64,000 bases of DNA, from assembly GCF_900108855.1 (NCBI RefSeq), contig NZ_FNXY01000004.1, positions 434,001 through 498,000 on the forward strand. Reading direction: 5' to 3'. This document shows positions 54,372-63,763 of this stretch, in pieces. This DNA is from Dyadobacter koreensis. Lineage in GTDB: Bacteria; Bacteroidota; Bacteroidia; Cytophagales; Spirosomataceae. The position numbers were made by a program, and so were the translations under genes. A model generated the notes under the pieces. That model saw nothing but the letters and a program-made list of their open reading frames with translations, did not search any database and had not been told where the DNA came from. Numbering within the stretch: the first letter of the stretch is position 1; each line of letters starts with the position of its first letter.

Positions 54372-55037
54372 TTACCATTCTATTGGCTTTAAACCTCGCT
54401 CTTTCAGAAAAGCATTTGCCTGACTGAAATGTTTGCATCCAAACCAGCCTCCATAGTTGGCAGCCATAGGCGAAGGATGTTTGGCTTTTAAAACGTGATG
54501 TTTATTTGCATCAATAATTTTGCCTTTATCCTGCGCATATTTTCCCCAAAGCATAAACACAAGATCTTGCTTCTCATTCGACAAACATCTAATTACGGCA
54601 TCCGTAAAAATTTCCCAGCCTTTGTTCTGATGTGACCCGGCCTTTCCTGCCTCAACGGTAAGTGTTGCATTCAAAAGCAGCACTCCCTGATCCGCCCAAC
54701 GTTCCAGATTTCCGGTTTTAGGGATTTCCTTACCGAGATCCTCTTTGATTTCTTTGAAGATATTAAGCAGGGATGGAGGCATTCGTACACCATCGTTCAC
54801 TGAGAAACAAAGGCCGTTTGCCTGGCCAAATCCATGGTATGGATCCTGGCCGAGAATCACCACATTGCAGCGATCAAAAGGGCAATGTTCAAAGGCATTA
54901 AAAATTTGTTTTGCTGATGGAAATATTTGTTTTGTTGCATACTCCTGCTTGACGAAGTCGGTTAGCGAAACAAAATATGGTTTTTCAAATTCTGTCGACA
55001 ATCTTTTTTTCCAGGACTCCTCTATTTTAACATCCAT
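54372..55037 (-). CDS. ung: Uracil-DNA glycosylase
   Basis: 221 residues from the ATG at 55037. It excises uracil from DNA. The catalytic water-activating motif is GQDPYHGFGQANGLCFSV (Asp65); the uracil-binding LLNATLTVEAGKAGSHQ and the HPSPMAANYGG motif with the catalytic His are present. The frame is open 62 codons further upstream, but those residues are not part of the family and overlap the apaG region, so I start it at MDVKIEESWKKRL. Confidence 0.96.
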   Translation of the reverse strand: MDVKIEESWKKRLSTEFEKPYFVSLTDFVKQEYATKQIFPSAKQIFNAFEHCPFDRCNVVILGQDPYHGFGQANGLCFSVNDGVRMPPSLLNIFKEIKEDLGKEIPKTGNLERWADQGVLLLNATLTVEAGKAGSHQNKGWEIFTDAVIRCLSNEKQDLVFMLWGKYAQDKGKIIDANKHHVLKAKHPSPMAANYGGWFGCKHFSQANAFLKERGLKPIEW

Positions 55038-55188
55038 ACTGTTGGTTATTGAATTTAAATCCAAATTAATTGATTTTTGATTTGGTTTTATCAGGAAATG
55101 ATGACTATTTTCGTTTATATTGAAGTTCACAAAAGACATATTACCCTTCTTTGTCAACTGTAATATTTCATCAATATCCTTAATGCAT

Positions 55189-55575
55189 ATGGTTTCGAAA
55201 GTAACAGACGGCGTTAAAGTCACAGTATTAACAGAATACCAGCCGGATTATTCAAATCCGAGACAGGACCACTTTGTATTTACTTATAAGATTCTCATAG
55301 AAAATCATAGCGAGCATACTGTAAAACTGTTGCGCAGACATTGGTTGATTTATGATGCAAACGGAACGGTTCGCGAAGTGGAAGGCGAAGGAATTGTCGG
55401 TTTACAACCTGTTCTGGAGCCAGGAGATGTTCATGATTACGTTTCGGGCTGTAACTTGCGTACAGATCTGGGAAAAATGTCGGGTACCTATTTGATGGAA
55501 AGAGTTTTGGATGGGCGCCAGTTTCGTGTGATCATCCCGGCATTTTCTCTGGTTGTGCCCTATAGATTAAATTAA
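55189..55575 (+). CDS. apaG: ApaG family protein (DUF525)
   Basis: 128 residues from the ATG at 55189 (MVSKVTDGVKVTV); ATG at 55183 is two codons upstream. The fibronectin-like ApaG fold is shown by HFVFTYKILIENHSEHTVKL, LLRRHWLIYDANG, VEGEGIVGLQPVLEPGD and SGTYLME. The function is poorly known. A frame extends upstream, but the extra residues are atypical. A methyltransferase follows 12 bases downstream. Confidence 0.94.
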   Translation: MVSKVTDGVKVTVLTEYQPDYSNPRQDHFVFTYKILIENHSEHTVKLLRRHWLIYDANGTVREVEGEGIVGLQPVLEPGDVHDYVSGCNLRTDLGKMSGTYLMERVLDGRQFRVIIPAFSLVVPYRLN

Positions 55576-55587
55576 ATATTACCTCAA

Positions 55588-56364
55588 TTGATTACTTCTT
55601 ATTTCAAGTACCTTCTGCGTTCCGGTAACGAGCATTCGATCCACTCCCCTTTTTTATTTGAGTTATATACCAACGTTATCAAAGAAAAAGGCGAACAGCA
55701 TCCCGATTATTCTTCTTTGAAATTGCTTCGTAAAGAACTGCGCTCCTCGAAAGAGCAGATTGAAATTCTTGATCTTGGTGCCGGATCCAGAGTAAATAAA
55801 TCGAATCTTAGAAAAGTCAGGACAATCGCAAAAAACGCCGAGAAACCTGAGAAATTCGGAAGGCTTTTTCATCGCCTGATCCGCCACTTTCAACCTGAAA
55901 GTATCCTGGAACTTGGTACATCTCTCGGTCTGACAACACTTTTTATGGCGAAAGCCAAACCTGAGTCACAAATTCTTTCATTTGAAGGTTGCCCTGAAAC
56001 AGCCAAAATTGCGAAGCGCAACTTCGATAAATCTAATGTTTCCAATATTGAAGTTATTCTTGGAAACATCGATGAGACGCTTCCGGAAACATTAAAAAAA
56101 CTTGATAATGGATTGGACTACGCATACTTCGACGCAAATCACAGGTATGAACCTACCGTGCGCTACTTCGAACAATGTCTTCCATATGCTAAAAACGATT
56201 CACTTTTTATATTTGATGATATTTACTGGTCAGATGAAATGACCCAGGCCTGGGAACATATCAAGGCTCATCCGCAGGTAACTTTAACGGTGGATTTGTT
56301 CTGGATTGGGTTAGTGTTTTTCCGAAAGGAGCAAGTGAAAGAGGATTTTGTGTTACGATTTTAA
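55588..56364 (+). CDS. Class I SAM-dependent methyltransferase
   Basis: A 258-residue protein with a TTG start (MITSYFKYLLRSGNEHSIHS). The SAM-binding part has ILELGTSLGLTTLFMAKAKP (motif I at about 111), LSFEGCPETAKIAKRNF and DYAYFDANHRYEPTVRYFEQ. Similar Bacteroidota proteins are annotated as O-methyltransferase-like. Substrate unknown. It is probably cotranscribed with apaG, and its last 12 bases overlap the convergent peptidase gene. Confidence 0.85.
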   Translation: MITSYFKYLLRSGNEHSIHSPFLFELYTNVIKEKGEQHPDYSSLKLLRKELRSSKEQIEILDLGAGSRVNKSNLRKVRTIAKNAEKPEKFGRLFHRLIRHFQPESILELGTSLGLTTLFMAKAKPESQILSFEGCPETAKIAKRNFDKSNVSNIEVILGNIDETLPETLKKLDNGLDYAYFDANHRYEPTVRYFEQCLPYAKNDSLFIFDDIYWSDEMTQAWEHIKAHPQVTLTVDLFWIGLVFFRKEQVKEDFVLRF

Positions 56365-57450
56365 CATTTGTTCTCCCTGCGCTTTGAAGGCGCCTGCTTC
56401 TTTCACCACTTCGTGAATGAAACGTAGTTTCTCCTTAATCGTTTTACTGATCACAAAAGGATAAAGGTCGCGCAAACCCATACTTCTGTTAAGACTATTC
56501 ATTGCAAAAGTAAGAGGAAGCCACATGTCTATAATATTATCGAAATTGCTGACTGTGTAGGGATCAACAAAGGACGTGTTCATTGCGTCGGCCGCTACTT
56601 TGGGATGTACGTTCAGACCGAAAGAATCAGCCGTTTCGAGCGTGTCTACAATGTGCATGTAATGCGCCCAGGTCTCTGCCCAGTCTTCCCAAGGGTGCGC
56701 ACTGGCATATTTACTAATGTACTGCTTTTTCCAGATTTTCGAAGTATTGTTAGAATAGTACTGTTGGAGAGCAACGCCATAATCGACGCGCTCATCACCA
56801 AAAAGATCTCTGAATTGATGCAATTTTGATGTTCGGCCAATCAGAATATCCCAGTAATAATGGCCGATCTCGTGGCGAAAATGCCCAAGCAAAGTTCGAT
56901 ATACCTCATTCATCTGATTTCGCGACATCTCGCGGTAAATATCGTCTGCCTCAGCAATGTTGATCGTAATCAGTCCGTTATCGTGGCCGGTCAGGACTCG
57001 CTGTCCATCGCTGGTGTTGCGATCAGAAAGAAAATCGAACATAATCCCGCCAAACCATCCCGTATTTTTACTTTTTACTTCAAGTCCGAACCGGAGCAGC
57101 GAATGAATAAGTCTTCGTTTTGCCGTTTCGACGCGATACCATTTATCGTAATCGTCCTTTTGTCCTAAAAAAGGAATTGTCCGATTAAGCTCGCAAGCTT
57201 TACAAAAAGGAGAATAACTTCCTACCTGAACAAGCCAGTTACAAACATTGTAGCTGTGATTTTGACAATACTTATAACTATTTTGATTCCCAGAACCACT
57301 AATAAGTTTGTAAGTTCTGTTATTTTCGGGTTTCAGGGCATACAGGCTTAATTCATGGGTTTCAAACCCCAGAGAAGAATGACAATACTGGCAATAAATA
57401 TTTTCAAAGTAAACGGCCTGGCCGCAATTACTGCACTTAAATAACTTCAT
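56353..57450 (-). CDS. Zinc-binding metallopeptidase with N-terminal zinc ribbons
   Basis: A 365-residue protein. The N-terminus has CSNC and CQYC (Cys6, 9, 20, 23) and a second group around residues 62-86 (CQNHSYNVC and CKAC), two zinc-ribbon-like units. The peptidase part has HEIGH (193-197) preceded by GHFR, and a later GDERVDYG that may give the third ligand. This is the layout of the putative zinc-binding peptidase family (Peptidase_Mx type). No signal peptide, so it is cytoplasmic. Substrate unknown. Confidence 0.83.
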   Translation of the reverse strand: MKLFKCSNCGQAVYFENIYCQYCHSSLGFETHELSLYALKPENNRTYKLISGSGNQNSYKYCQNHSYNVCNWLVQVGSYSPFCKACELNRTIPFLGQKDDYDKWYRVETAKRRLIHSLLRFGLEVKSKNTGWFGGIMFDFLSDRNTSDGQRVLTGHDNGLITINIAEADDIYREMSRNQMNEVYRTLLGHFRHEIGHYYWDILIGRTSKLHQFRDLFGDERVDYGVALQQYYSNNTSKIWKKQYISKYASAHPWEDWAETWAHYMHIVDTLETADSFGLNVHPKVAADAMNTSFVDPYTVSNFDNIIDMWLPLTFAMNSLNRSMGLRDLYPFVISKTIKEKLRFIHEVVKEAGAFKAQGEQMLKS

Positions 57451-57543
57451 ATGCGACTACTTATTTACAGGCAATATACAGATTCCAAGAATCAATTATC
57501 TTTATAAATTATTTACTAAGCTTTTCTACACATATCCGTCCTG

Positions 57544-58512
57544 ATGACTACCAAAACAATTCTGGAAGATCTTCTCCAAAAAGAAATACTAACAGAAGAG
57601 CAAGCCGGCAAAATTTTTAACTACGAAACCAATAAACTGTTTTCCATTCATTGGGAACTCAGATCTGTGTTATACATCGGAATAAGCCTGTTGACGTCCG
57701 GTTTGGGAATACTCATCTACAAAAACATAGACACCATTGGCCATCAGGCCATCATCACCCTTATCGCAAGCCTTGTTGTTTTGTGCTTCTACTATGTATT
57801 AAAACACAGACAACAGTTTCTCTGGACCGAGGTCAATCATGCGACAAAATATTCGGAACATGCATTAATTCTCGGCTGCACACTCTTTCTGGTACTGGAA
57901 GGGTATCTCCAATTCCAATATAATTTTTTCGGTACTCGATACGGTATAGCAATATTCATTCCAACGGTGATTTTTTTTCTTCTCGCCTATCGGTTTGACC
58001 ATCGGGGCGTATTGTCCATGGCCATAACCGGCCTTGCTTCCTGGCTCGGGCTTACTATATCCCCGTTTGCAATTTTGGAGAAAAACGACTTTACTTCTCC
58101 GGGTTTAATTGCAACAGGTGTCCTTTTAGGAATCATTCTTTGCGTCATTTCCTGGTTGTCCGAAACGAGAAATTTAAAAAAGCATTTCGCTTTCACATAC
58201 ATTCTGTTTGGTGGAAACCTCGCTGCAATCGCTGGTTTGGCAGGTGTATTCAGTGACGACTCAAAACTCATCTACCTTACATCAACGGCTATAATTTGCT
58301 TGCTTTTAGTCTATTATGCACGAATTTCGCAATCCTTGCTTTTTTTGCTGATGGGAGTGATTTATGGCTATATCCTTTTTAGTTACACACTCTTCGCATA
58401 CCTGCCAGACTCGATCCTGGGAGCTCTTAGCATCTATTATTTTATGCTTAGCAGCGTTGGCGTCATTTTCTTTTTGCTCAACGTCAAGAAAATATTAAAG
58501 CTTAAAAAATGA
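57544..58512 (+). CDS. DUF2157 membrane protein
   Basis: A 322-residue protein: a cytoplasmic N-terminus (about 1-40, LLQKEILTEEQAGKIF) and roughly ten hydrophobic helices, beginning with SVLYIGISLLTSGLGILIYK. This matches DUF2157, whose function is unknown. Its stop overlaps the start of the next gene by 4 bases (ATGA), so the two proteins are made together. Confidence 0.85.
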   Translation: MTTKTILEDLLQKEILTEEQAGKIFNYETNKLFSIHWELRSVLYIGISLLTSGLGILIYKNIDTIGHQAIITLIASLVVLCFYYVLKHRQQFLWTEVNHATKYSEHALILGCTLFLVLEGYLQFQYNFFGTRYGIAIFIPTVIFFLLAYRFDHRGVLSMAITGLASWLGLTISPFAILEKNDFTSPGLIATGVLLGIILCVISWLSETRNLKKHFAFTYILFGGNLAAIAGLAGVFSDDSKLIYLTSTAIICLLLVYYARISQSLLFLLMGVIYGYILFSYTLFAYLPDSILGALSIYYFMLSSVGVIFFLLNVKKILKLKK

Positions 58513-59651
58513 AAACAGCATATAACAAATCCTGGGTTAAAAATTTGCAAATTCAGCAGACCGCTCAATTGTGGGTAACAAATAATTTGCTCACATCTTC
58601 CCAGTTTGAAAGGATAAAAGCAGCTTTCCCGGAATCATTTTACAGGCCGGGAATATTTGTAAAAATTGGACTATTTCTTTTTACGGTTTTTGGAGGGAGT
58701 TTCTTTGCAGGCTTTCTGTCATTATTCTTTATTGACAATGCCGGAAGCAAAACCTTTGCTGTTTTAAGCTTCATCAGTGCCGCATGTTATTATTTCTTCC
58801 TGGAATTTTTTATAAAGGACCGCAAATTATTTCATTCCGGAATCGACAATGCGCTTCTCTACATGGGCAATGGAGCTATTATAATAACCTTTGTTGTTCT
58901 CTTTGAAGGCATGGAAATCTGGCAGTATTGTTCGTTAGTGCTACTTGTCAACGGGATTACCACAATTCGTTATGCCGATCTTTTTACGGTATTTATTTCC
59001 ATGGCGTCCATTTTTGTTGGTTTTGCCTCTATTCTCGTTAAGTTTCCAATCGGGAAGGCATTTATGCCATTCGCTACCATGATTCTTTCCGTCTTGTTAT
59101 ACGTCGTAAATAAAAGCGAGCGTGACTATTATTACCGCGAATGTCAGATTCTGATCAAAATATTTGTTATGGTGACGTTTTATTTTGGTGGAAATTATTA
59201 CGTCGTAAGAGAGGGAAATGCTCTGCTTTCTGAGATCACGACGCCCAACGCTCCTCAAATTCCTTTTGCTATTCTTTTTTATGTCTTTACCACCGTTATA
59301 CCGATACTGTATTGCTTTTTAGGTCTTAAAAATAGAGACAGGGTCTTTCTGATCGTCGGATTATTTACTGCGGCTTTTTCCTGTTTCACCTATCGCTACT
59401 ATTTTGATTTCCTGGCGATAGAAATTATTTTAAGTATTGGTGGATTTCTTCTAATCCTAATCAGTGTATTGTCCATAAATTATCTGAAAATTCCTCGATT
59501 TGGAGTTACTGACGAAATTATGGAAGGACGAAAGCTGGCAAATCTTGAAGCGATCCTTATTGCAAACCAGTTTGGTCAGACTCCCGAGGAAAATAATTTC
59601 AAATTCGGCGGAGGTAATTTCGGCGGCGGCGGCGCAGGAAATGATTACTAA
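58509..59651 (+). CDS. Polytopic membrane protein with a Gly-rich tail (DUF2157 partner)
   Basis: A 380-residue protein with about ten hydrophobic segments and a soluble N-terminal part (about 1-45) similar in plan to DUF2157. After the last helix comes EGRKLANLEAILIANQFG and a Gly-rich end (FGGGNFGGGGAGNDY). I cannot name a family with confidence; it may be a DUF4401-like partner of DUF2157. The overlap with the upstream gene points to a complex. Confidence 0.65.
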   Translation: MKTAYNKSWVKNLQIQQTAQLWVTNNLLTSSQFERIKAAFPESFYRPGIFVKIGLFLFTVFGGSFFAGFLSLFFIDNAGSKTFAVLSFISAACYYFFLEFFIKDRKLFHSGIDNALLYMGNGAIIITFVVLFEGMEIWQYCSLVLLVNGITTIRYADLFTVFISMASIFVGFASILVKFPIGKAFMPFATMILSVLLYVVNKSERDYYYRECQILIKIFVMVTFYFGGNYYVVREGNALLSEITTPNAPQIPFAILFYVFTTVIPILYCFLGLKNRDRVFLIVGLFTAAFSCFTYRYYFDFLAIEIILSIGGFLLILISVLSINYLKIPRFGVTDEIMEGRKLANLEAILIANQFGQTPEENNFKFGGGNFGGGGAGNDY

Positions 59652-59719
59652 ATGAGCATAAAGGAATTTAAAGTTTGAATATCCTGTCTGCGCACTTAAC
59701 TTGCAACAAAAAAATTGAT

Positions 59720-60712
59720 ATGAAAAAACAAATCTTATTAGTCATTCTTTCGATAATTTCCTTCTCCTCCTTCGCCCAAAAAAGCAAAAAAACTTCCGGC
59801 AATCCTTTGTTCCCCGGCTGGTATGCAGATCCTGAGGGAATTATATTCAACAATCCAAAAGGCGGCAAAGAATATTGGATCTACCCCACTTTTTCGGCAC
59901 CCTATAAAGATCAGGTTTTTTTTGACGCTTTTTCTTCGAAAGACCTGGTTACATGGAAGAAACATGAGCGGGTTTTAGATACATTGAATGTGAAATGGGC
60001 AAAAAAAGCGGTGTGGGCCCCATCTATCATTGAAAAAGATAAAAAATATTATATGTTCTTTGGTGCCAACGATATCCAGAGCGACAATGAATCTGGTGGA
60101 ATCGGTGTGGCAGTGGCAGATAAGCCGGAAGGACCTTTCAAGGATTATCTTGGAAAACCGCTGATTGATAAATTTCATAACGGCGCGCAGCCAATAGACC
60201 AGTTCGTTTTTAAAGATAAAGATGGCCAGTACTATCTTTATTACGGAGGTTGGAAACATTGTAACGTTGCCAAACTAAAAAACGATTTTACAGGATTTGT
60301 GCCTTTTGAAGATGGCAAGATCTTCAGGGAAATCACACCTGCCAGTTATGTCGAAGGTCCATTTATGTTTATCCGCAACGGAAAATACTATTTCATGTGG
60401 TCAGAAGGTGGCTGGACAGGCCCAAATTATTCAGTTGCCTATGCGGTCGCGGACTCTCCTTTTGGACCGTTTGAGAGAATTGGAAAAATTTTACAACAGG
60501 ACCCGAAAGTTGCGACCGGAGCAGGGCACCATTCTGTAATTCAGATTCCCGGAAAAGATCAGTGGTATATCGTTTACCACAGACGGCCTTTGACGGAAAC
60601 GGACGGAAACCATCGTGAGACCTGTGTAGAAATAATGACGTTCGATGACAAAGGAATGATAAACCCCGTAATAATTACCAAAGAAGGTGTAAAAGCGCAG
60701 CCTTTAAAATAA
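59720..60712 (+). CDS. Secreted glycoside hydrolase family 43 enzyme
   Basis: 330 residues from the ATG at 59720 with a signal peptide (ILLVILSIISFSSFAQ). Five-bladed propeller GH43 residues are Asp37 (WYADPEG, base), Asp160 (QPIDQFVF, pKa modulator) and Glu212 (YVEGPFMF, acid). Such enzymes remove arabinose or xylose from plant polysaccharides. It is not part of a SusCD locus here; the gene stands alone, with a perfect hairpin after it. Confidence 0.9.
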   Translation: MKKQILLVILSIISFSSFAQKSKKTSGNPLFPGWYADPEGIIFNNPKGGKEYWIYPTFSAPYKDQVFFDAFSSKDLVTWKKHERVLDTLNVKWAKKAVWAPSIIEKDKKYYMFFGANDIQSDNESGGIGVAVADKPEGPFKDYLGKPLIDKFHNGAQPIDQFVFKDKDGQYYLYYGGWKHCNVAKLKNDFTGFVPFEDGKIFREITPASYVEGPFMFIRNGKYYFMWSEGGWTGPNYSVAYAVADSPFGPFERIGKILQQDPKVATGAGHHSVIQIPGKDQWYIVYHRRPLTETDGNHRETCVEIMTFDDKGMINPVIITKEGVKAQPLK

Positions 60713-61175
60713 TTCTTTCCGGCAGAGGAATAAATTTATTCCTCTGCCGAATCTTACATTAACCTGTTTCCTAGCCTATAAATCCGACTTTGAGCCACCC
60801 AACGGATTTAAAAATCTTCATACGTTTCTCTATTATCAATTCCACGAAAGATTCTGAATTTCAGCACAATTAGTTTTCTCTAACTTGAAATTGTTTTGCA
60901 TTGGCATATTGCAGCTAACTCAATTTTCGATCATCTGGAGTTGAGGTTTCTTGAGCTTAAAAAGCACTACCGCTTATCTTGGATAATATATTTTATTCGG
61001 CATATTTAACAAATATTGGATAAAATGAAGTTGATGGAATAATTTTTGCTATCACTTAAACACTAAACGTTGGGGATTCGGGGATGTGTCAGCGCAAGCA
61101 GGATCAACAGAAGTAAAACGCGACCAAATCATTTAAGACCGTAATTTAGGTTATCAACTTTTGCATTAATTTTTG
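60713..61175. other. Intergenic region upstream of the mla operon
   Basis: A 463-base stretch with a perfect palindrome at 60720-60749 and no credible gene. The last 40 bases carry TTAT-x-AACTTTTG, a near match to a -7 box, just before mlaE; the rest shows nothing I recognise. Confidence 0.55.
60720..60749. terminator. Hairpin after the GH43 gene
   Basis: A perfect 15-bp palindrome (60720-60734 with 60735-60749), 7 bases past the stop. It lacks a T-tract on the plus strand. Confidence 0.65.
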
Positions 61176-61964
61176 ATGAGCACGAAGCCAAAAGAACATG
61201 TTTTTACAAAAAATTTAGATCACGCCCTTCTATCAGTATACAACGGCTATAAGTTTTTTATCCGCTTTTTCAAAGAGGCCTTCAAAGGCCGGATGGAATT
61301 TCAGGAACTTGTCAAGCAATGTTATGCAATCGGATATAAATCCCTGTTGCTTATAGGTATGACCGGTTTCATTACCGGGATGGTATTTACAAAACAATCC
61401 AGGCCTTCTCTTGCAGAATTTGGGGCAACATCCTGGCTTCCGTCCCTGGTGTCTATCGCTATTGTGCGAGCCCTGGCAGCCCTGGTGACTGCCTTGATCA
61501 GTGCGGGAAAAGTAGGATCAAGCATTGGAGCAGAGCTTGGGTCCATGCGTGTTACTGAGCAGATCGATGCCATGGAAGTCTCGGCGATTAATCCATTTAA
61601 ATTCCTTGTAGTAACACGCGTGCTGGCGTCAACCATTACCATCCCTTTGCTGATGTTCTATTGTACGCTGGTCGGCTTATTGGGAGCATTTTTAAATGTT
61701 TATCTTAACGAGGGTACCAGCGGTGTCGCATTTGTTGAAAAAGCATTTGAACAAATTACTTTTCTTGATCTTGGAACTTCGGTGGCCAAGGCGGTAGCTT
61801 ATGGTTTCACAATCGGAATGGTGGGCTGTTACCAGGGATATAATGCGACTAAGGGAACAGAAGGTGTGGGAAAAGCTGCAAACACCTCGGTTGTCCTTTC
61901 TATGTTCTTGATTTTTATCGAAGAAGTTATCATCGTTCAGGTATCTAATTATTTCAGAGGTTAG
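61176..61964 (+). CDS. mlaE: MlaE-type lipid ABC transporter permease
   Basis: A 262-residue permease of the MlaE family, moving phospholipids between membranes. Four to five helices begin KSLLLIGMTGFITGMVF; the hallmark segments GKVGSSIGAELGSMRVTEQI and MEVSAINPF are present. I take the ATG at 61176; a TTG one codon earlier is possible. mlaF follows 6 bases downstream. Confidence 0.93.
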   Translation: MSTKPKEHVFTKNLDHALLSVYNGYKFFIRFFKEAFKGRMEFQELVKQCYAIGYKSLLLIGMTGFITGMVFTKQSRPSLAEFGATSWLPSLVSIAIVRALAALVTALISAGKVGSSIGAELGSMRVTEQIDAMEVSAINPFKFLVVTRVLASTITIPLLMFYCTLVGLLGAFLNVYLNEGTSGVAFVEKAFEQITFLDLGTSVAKAVAYGFTIGMVGCYQGYNATKGTEGVGKAANTSVVLSMFLIFIEEVIIVQVSNYFRG

Positions 61965-61970
61965 AATTTT

Positions 61971-62735
61971 ATGCAAGAAAATACAAATCAGGAAGATCCA
62001 ATCATTTCAATACGGGACGTGTACAAATCGTTTGGCGATCTGCACGTTTTGAATGGAGTTGACCTGGACGTATACAGAGGAGAAAATGTTGTTGTGCTCG
62101 GACGGTCAGGAACCGGAAAATCGGTTTTGATAAAAATTATCGTTGGCTTATTGCAACAGGATAAGGGGTCAGTTAACGTTCTCGGCAATGAGGTTTCAGA
62201 TTTACAGGGTAAGGAATTGAATGAGCTGAGAAGAAAAATTGGTTTTTCGTTTCAGAACAGTGCGTTGTACGATAGTATGACAGTGCGCGAAAACCTGGAA
62301 TTTCCATTGGTAAGAAATGTCGCTAACCTTTCAAAAGCTGAGGTAAAAGATCAGGTTGAGTCTGTGCTGGAATCCGTTGGACTTTCTCAGACGATCAATC
62401 AGGTGCCTTCCCAGTTGTCCGGAGGGCAGCGGAAACGAATCGGGATTGCCCGCACGTTGATTTTGCAGCCTGAGATCATGCTTTACGATGAACCCACGGC
62501 CGGTCTTGATCCGATAACATGTATCGAAATCAATGAACTGATTAATGAAGTAAAAGAGAAATACCATACATCTGCGATTATTATCACCCACGATCTTACC
62601 TGCGCGCGCCAGACTGGTGACAGACTTGCGATGCTTTTAGATGGCAAATTTGCCATGACAGGAACATTTGAGGAAGTATTCGCTTCGGATGAAGAAAGAG
62701 TTAAAAGTTTTTACGATTATAATTTTATTCAATAG
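61971..62735 (+). CDS. mlaF: MlaF-type ABC transporter ATP-binding protein
   Basis: A 254-residue ATPase partner of MlaE. Walker A is GRSGTGKSVLIKIIVG, the signature SQLSGGQRKRIGIARTL, Walker B IMLYDEPTAGLDPIT, and the H-loop ITHDLT. The Q-loop FSFQNSALYDSMTVRENLEF is typical of this family. It is 2 bases before mlaD. Confidence 0.95.
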   Translation: MQENTNQEDPIISIRDVYKSFGDLHVLNGVDLDVYRGENVVVLGRSGTGKSVLIKIIVGLLQQDKGSVNVLGNEVSDLQGKELNELRRKIGFSFQNSALYDSMTVRENLEFPLVRNVANLSKAEVKDQVESVLESVGLSQTINQVPSQLSGGQRKRIGIARTLILQPEIMLYDEPTAGLDPITCIEINELINEVKEKYHTSAIIITHDLTCARQTGDRLAMLLDGKFAMTGTFEEVFASDEERVKSFYDYNFIQ

Positions 62736-62737
62736 TA

Positions 62738-63763
62738 ATGGAAACAAGCAACAGAAAACGCTCCGTCGTAGTAGGTCTTTTCGTAATCATCGGACTGGTA
62801 ATCTTACTCGTCGGGATACTTACGATTGGAAGCATGAAAAAAGTTTTTTCTTCCAACATAACCGTAAAAACTATTTTTGATGACGTTAACGGTCTTAAAG
62901 CCGGTAACAATATCTGGTATTCAGGGGTAAAAATCGGGACCGTAAAATCGCTCCGCTTTCTTCCTAACTCACAGGTTGAGGTGATGATGAATATTGAGGA
63001 AAAATCTCAGGAATTTATCCGTAAAAATGCGCTGGCGAAAGTAAGCACGGACGGTCTGATCGGTAATAAGATCATCGTCATATACGGCGGTACCCAAAAA
63101 GTCCCTTCGATCGAAGACGGCGACCAACTTGCTGTAGCGAAAGTAGAAAGTACAGAAGAAATGCTGAGCGTTTTGTCTGAAAACAACAAAAACTTGCTTT
63201 CAATAACAGACGCCTTTAAGAAAATAAGCAAGAATATTCTGGAAGGAAGAGGAACGGTTGGAATGCTTTTAAACGATGAAACACTTTATCGCGACGTTGA
63301 TGCAACTTTGGCTGGTTTGAAAAAAGCATCAGTCAACGCTCAGAACCTGACTGCTGCTCTGTCGACCTATGGCGCAAAATTGAACCAAAAGGGAGGCTTG
63401 GCTAATGATCTTGCAACGGATACAATCATTATGCGTGATGTGAGAGCAACAATGGTTCGGTTGAATGAAACTGTTGCCTCTGCGAATACGATGGTTAATA
63501 ATCTGAAAACAGCAAGTGCTGATATTAATTCAAACACAAAAAGCCCGATGGGTGTTTTGTTACATGACGAGGGGACCGCATCAAATTTGAAAAATACGAT
63601 TCAGAATCTTGAAACAAGCACTTCAAAACTGGACGAAAACATGCTTGCACTTCGCCAAAATTTCTTGTTCAGAAGATATTTTAAGAAAAAAGATAAGAAT
63701 GATGCTAAAGCAAAAGAAGAGTTAAAAAAACAGGAAGAGAAGGAAACCGAAGTTAAGCCATAG
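62738..63763 (+). CDS. mlaD: MlaD-type MCE-domain protein
   Basis: A 341-residue protein with an N-terminal membrane helix (VVVGLFVIIGLVILLVGILT) and one MCE domain (about 38-120, IFDDVNGLKAGNNIWYSGVK and GLIGNKIIVIYGG). The rest is a long helical/coiled-coil part with repeated LNDETLYRDVDATLAGL-like heptads and a Lys/Glu-rich tail. It should form a ring or tube carrying lipids across the periplasm. MlaB and MlaC genes are not next to it, as is usual in Bacteroidota. Confidence 0.92.
   Translation: METSNRKRSVVVGLFVIIGLVILLVGILTIGSMKKVFSSNITVKTIFDDVNGLKAGNNIWYSGVKIGTVKSLRFLPNSQVEVMMNIEEKSQEFIRKNALAKVSTDGLIGNKIIVIYGGTQKVPSIEDGDQLAVAKVESTEEMLSVLSENNKNLLSITDAFKKISKNILEGRGTVGMLLNDETLYRDVDATLAGLKKASVNAQNLTAALSTYGAKLNQKGGLANDLATDTIIMRDVRATMVRLNETVASANTMVNNLKTASADINSNTKSPMGVLLHDEGTASNLKNTIQNLETSTSKLDENMLALRQNFLFRRYFKKKDKNDAKAKEELKKQEEKETEVKP

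Noticed and set aside
55038-55223. 62-codon upstream extension of ung
   Set aside because: The extra residues are outside the Ung family and overlap the start region of the divergent apaG gene.
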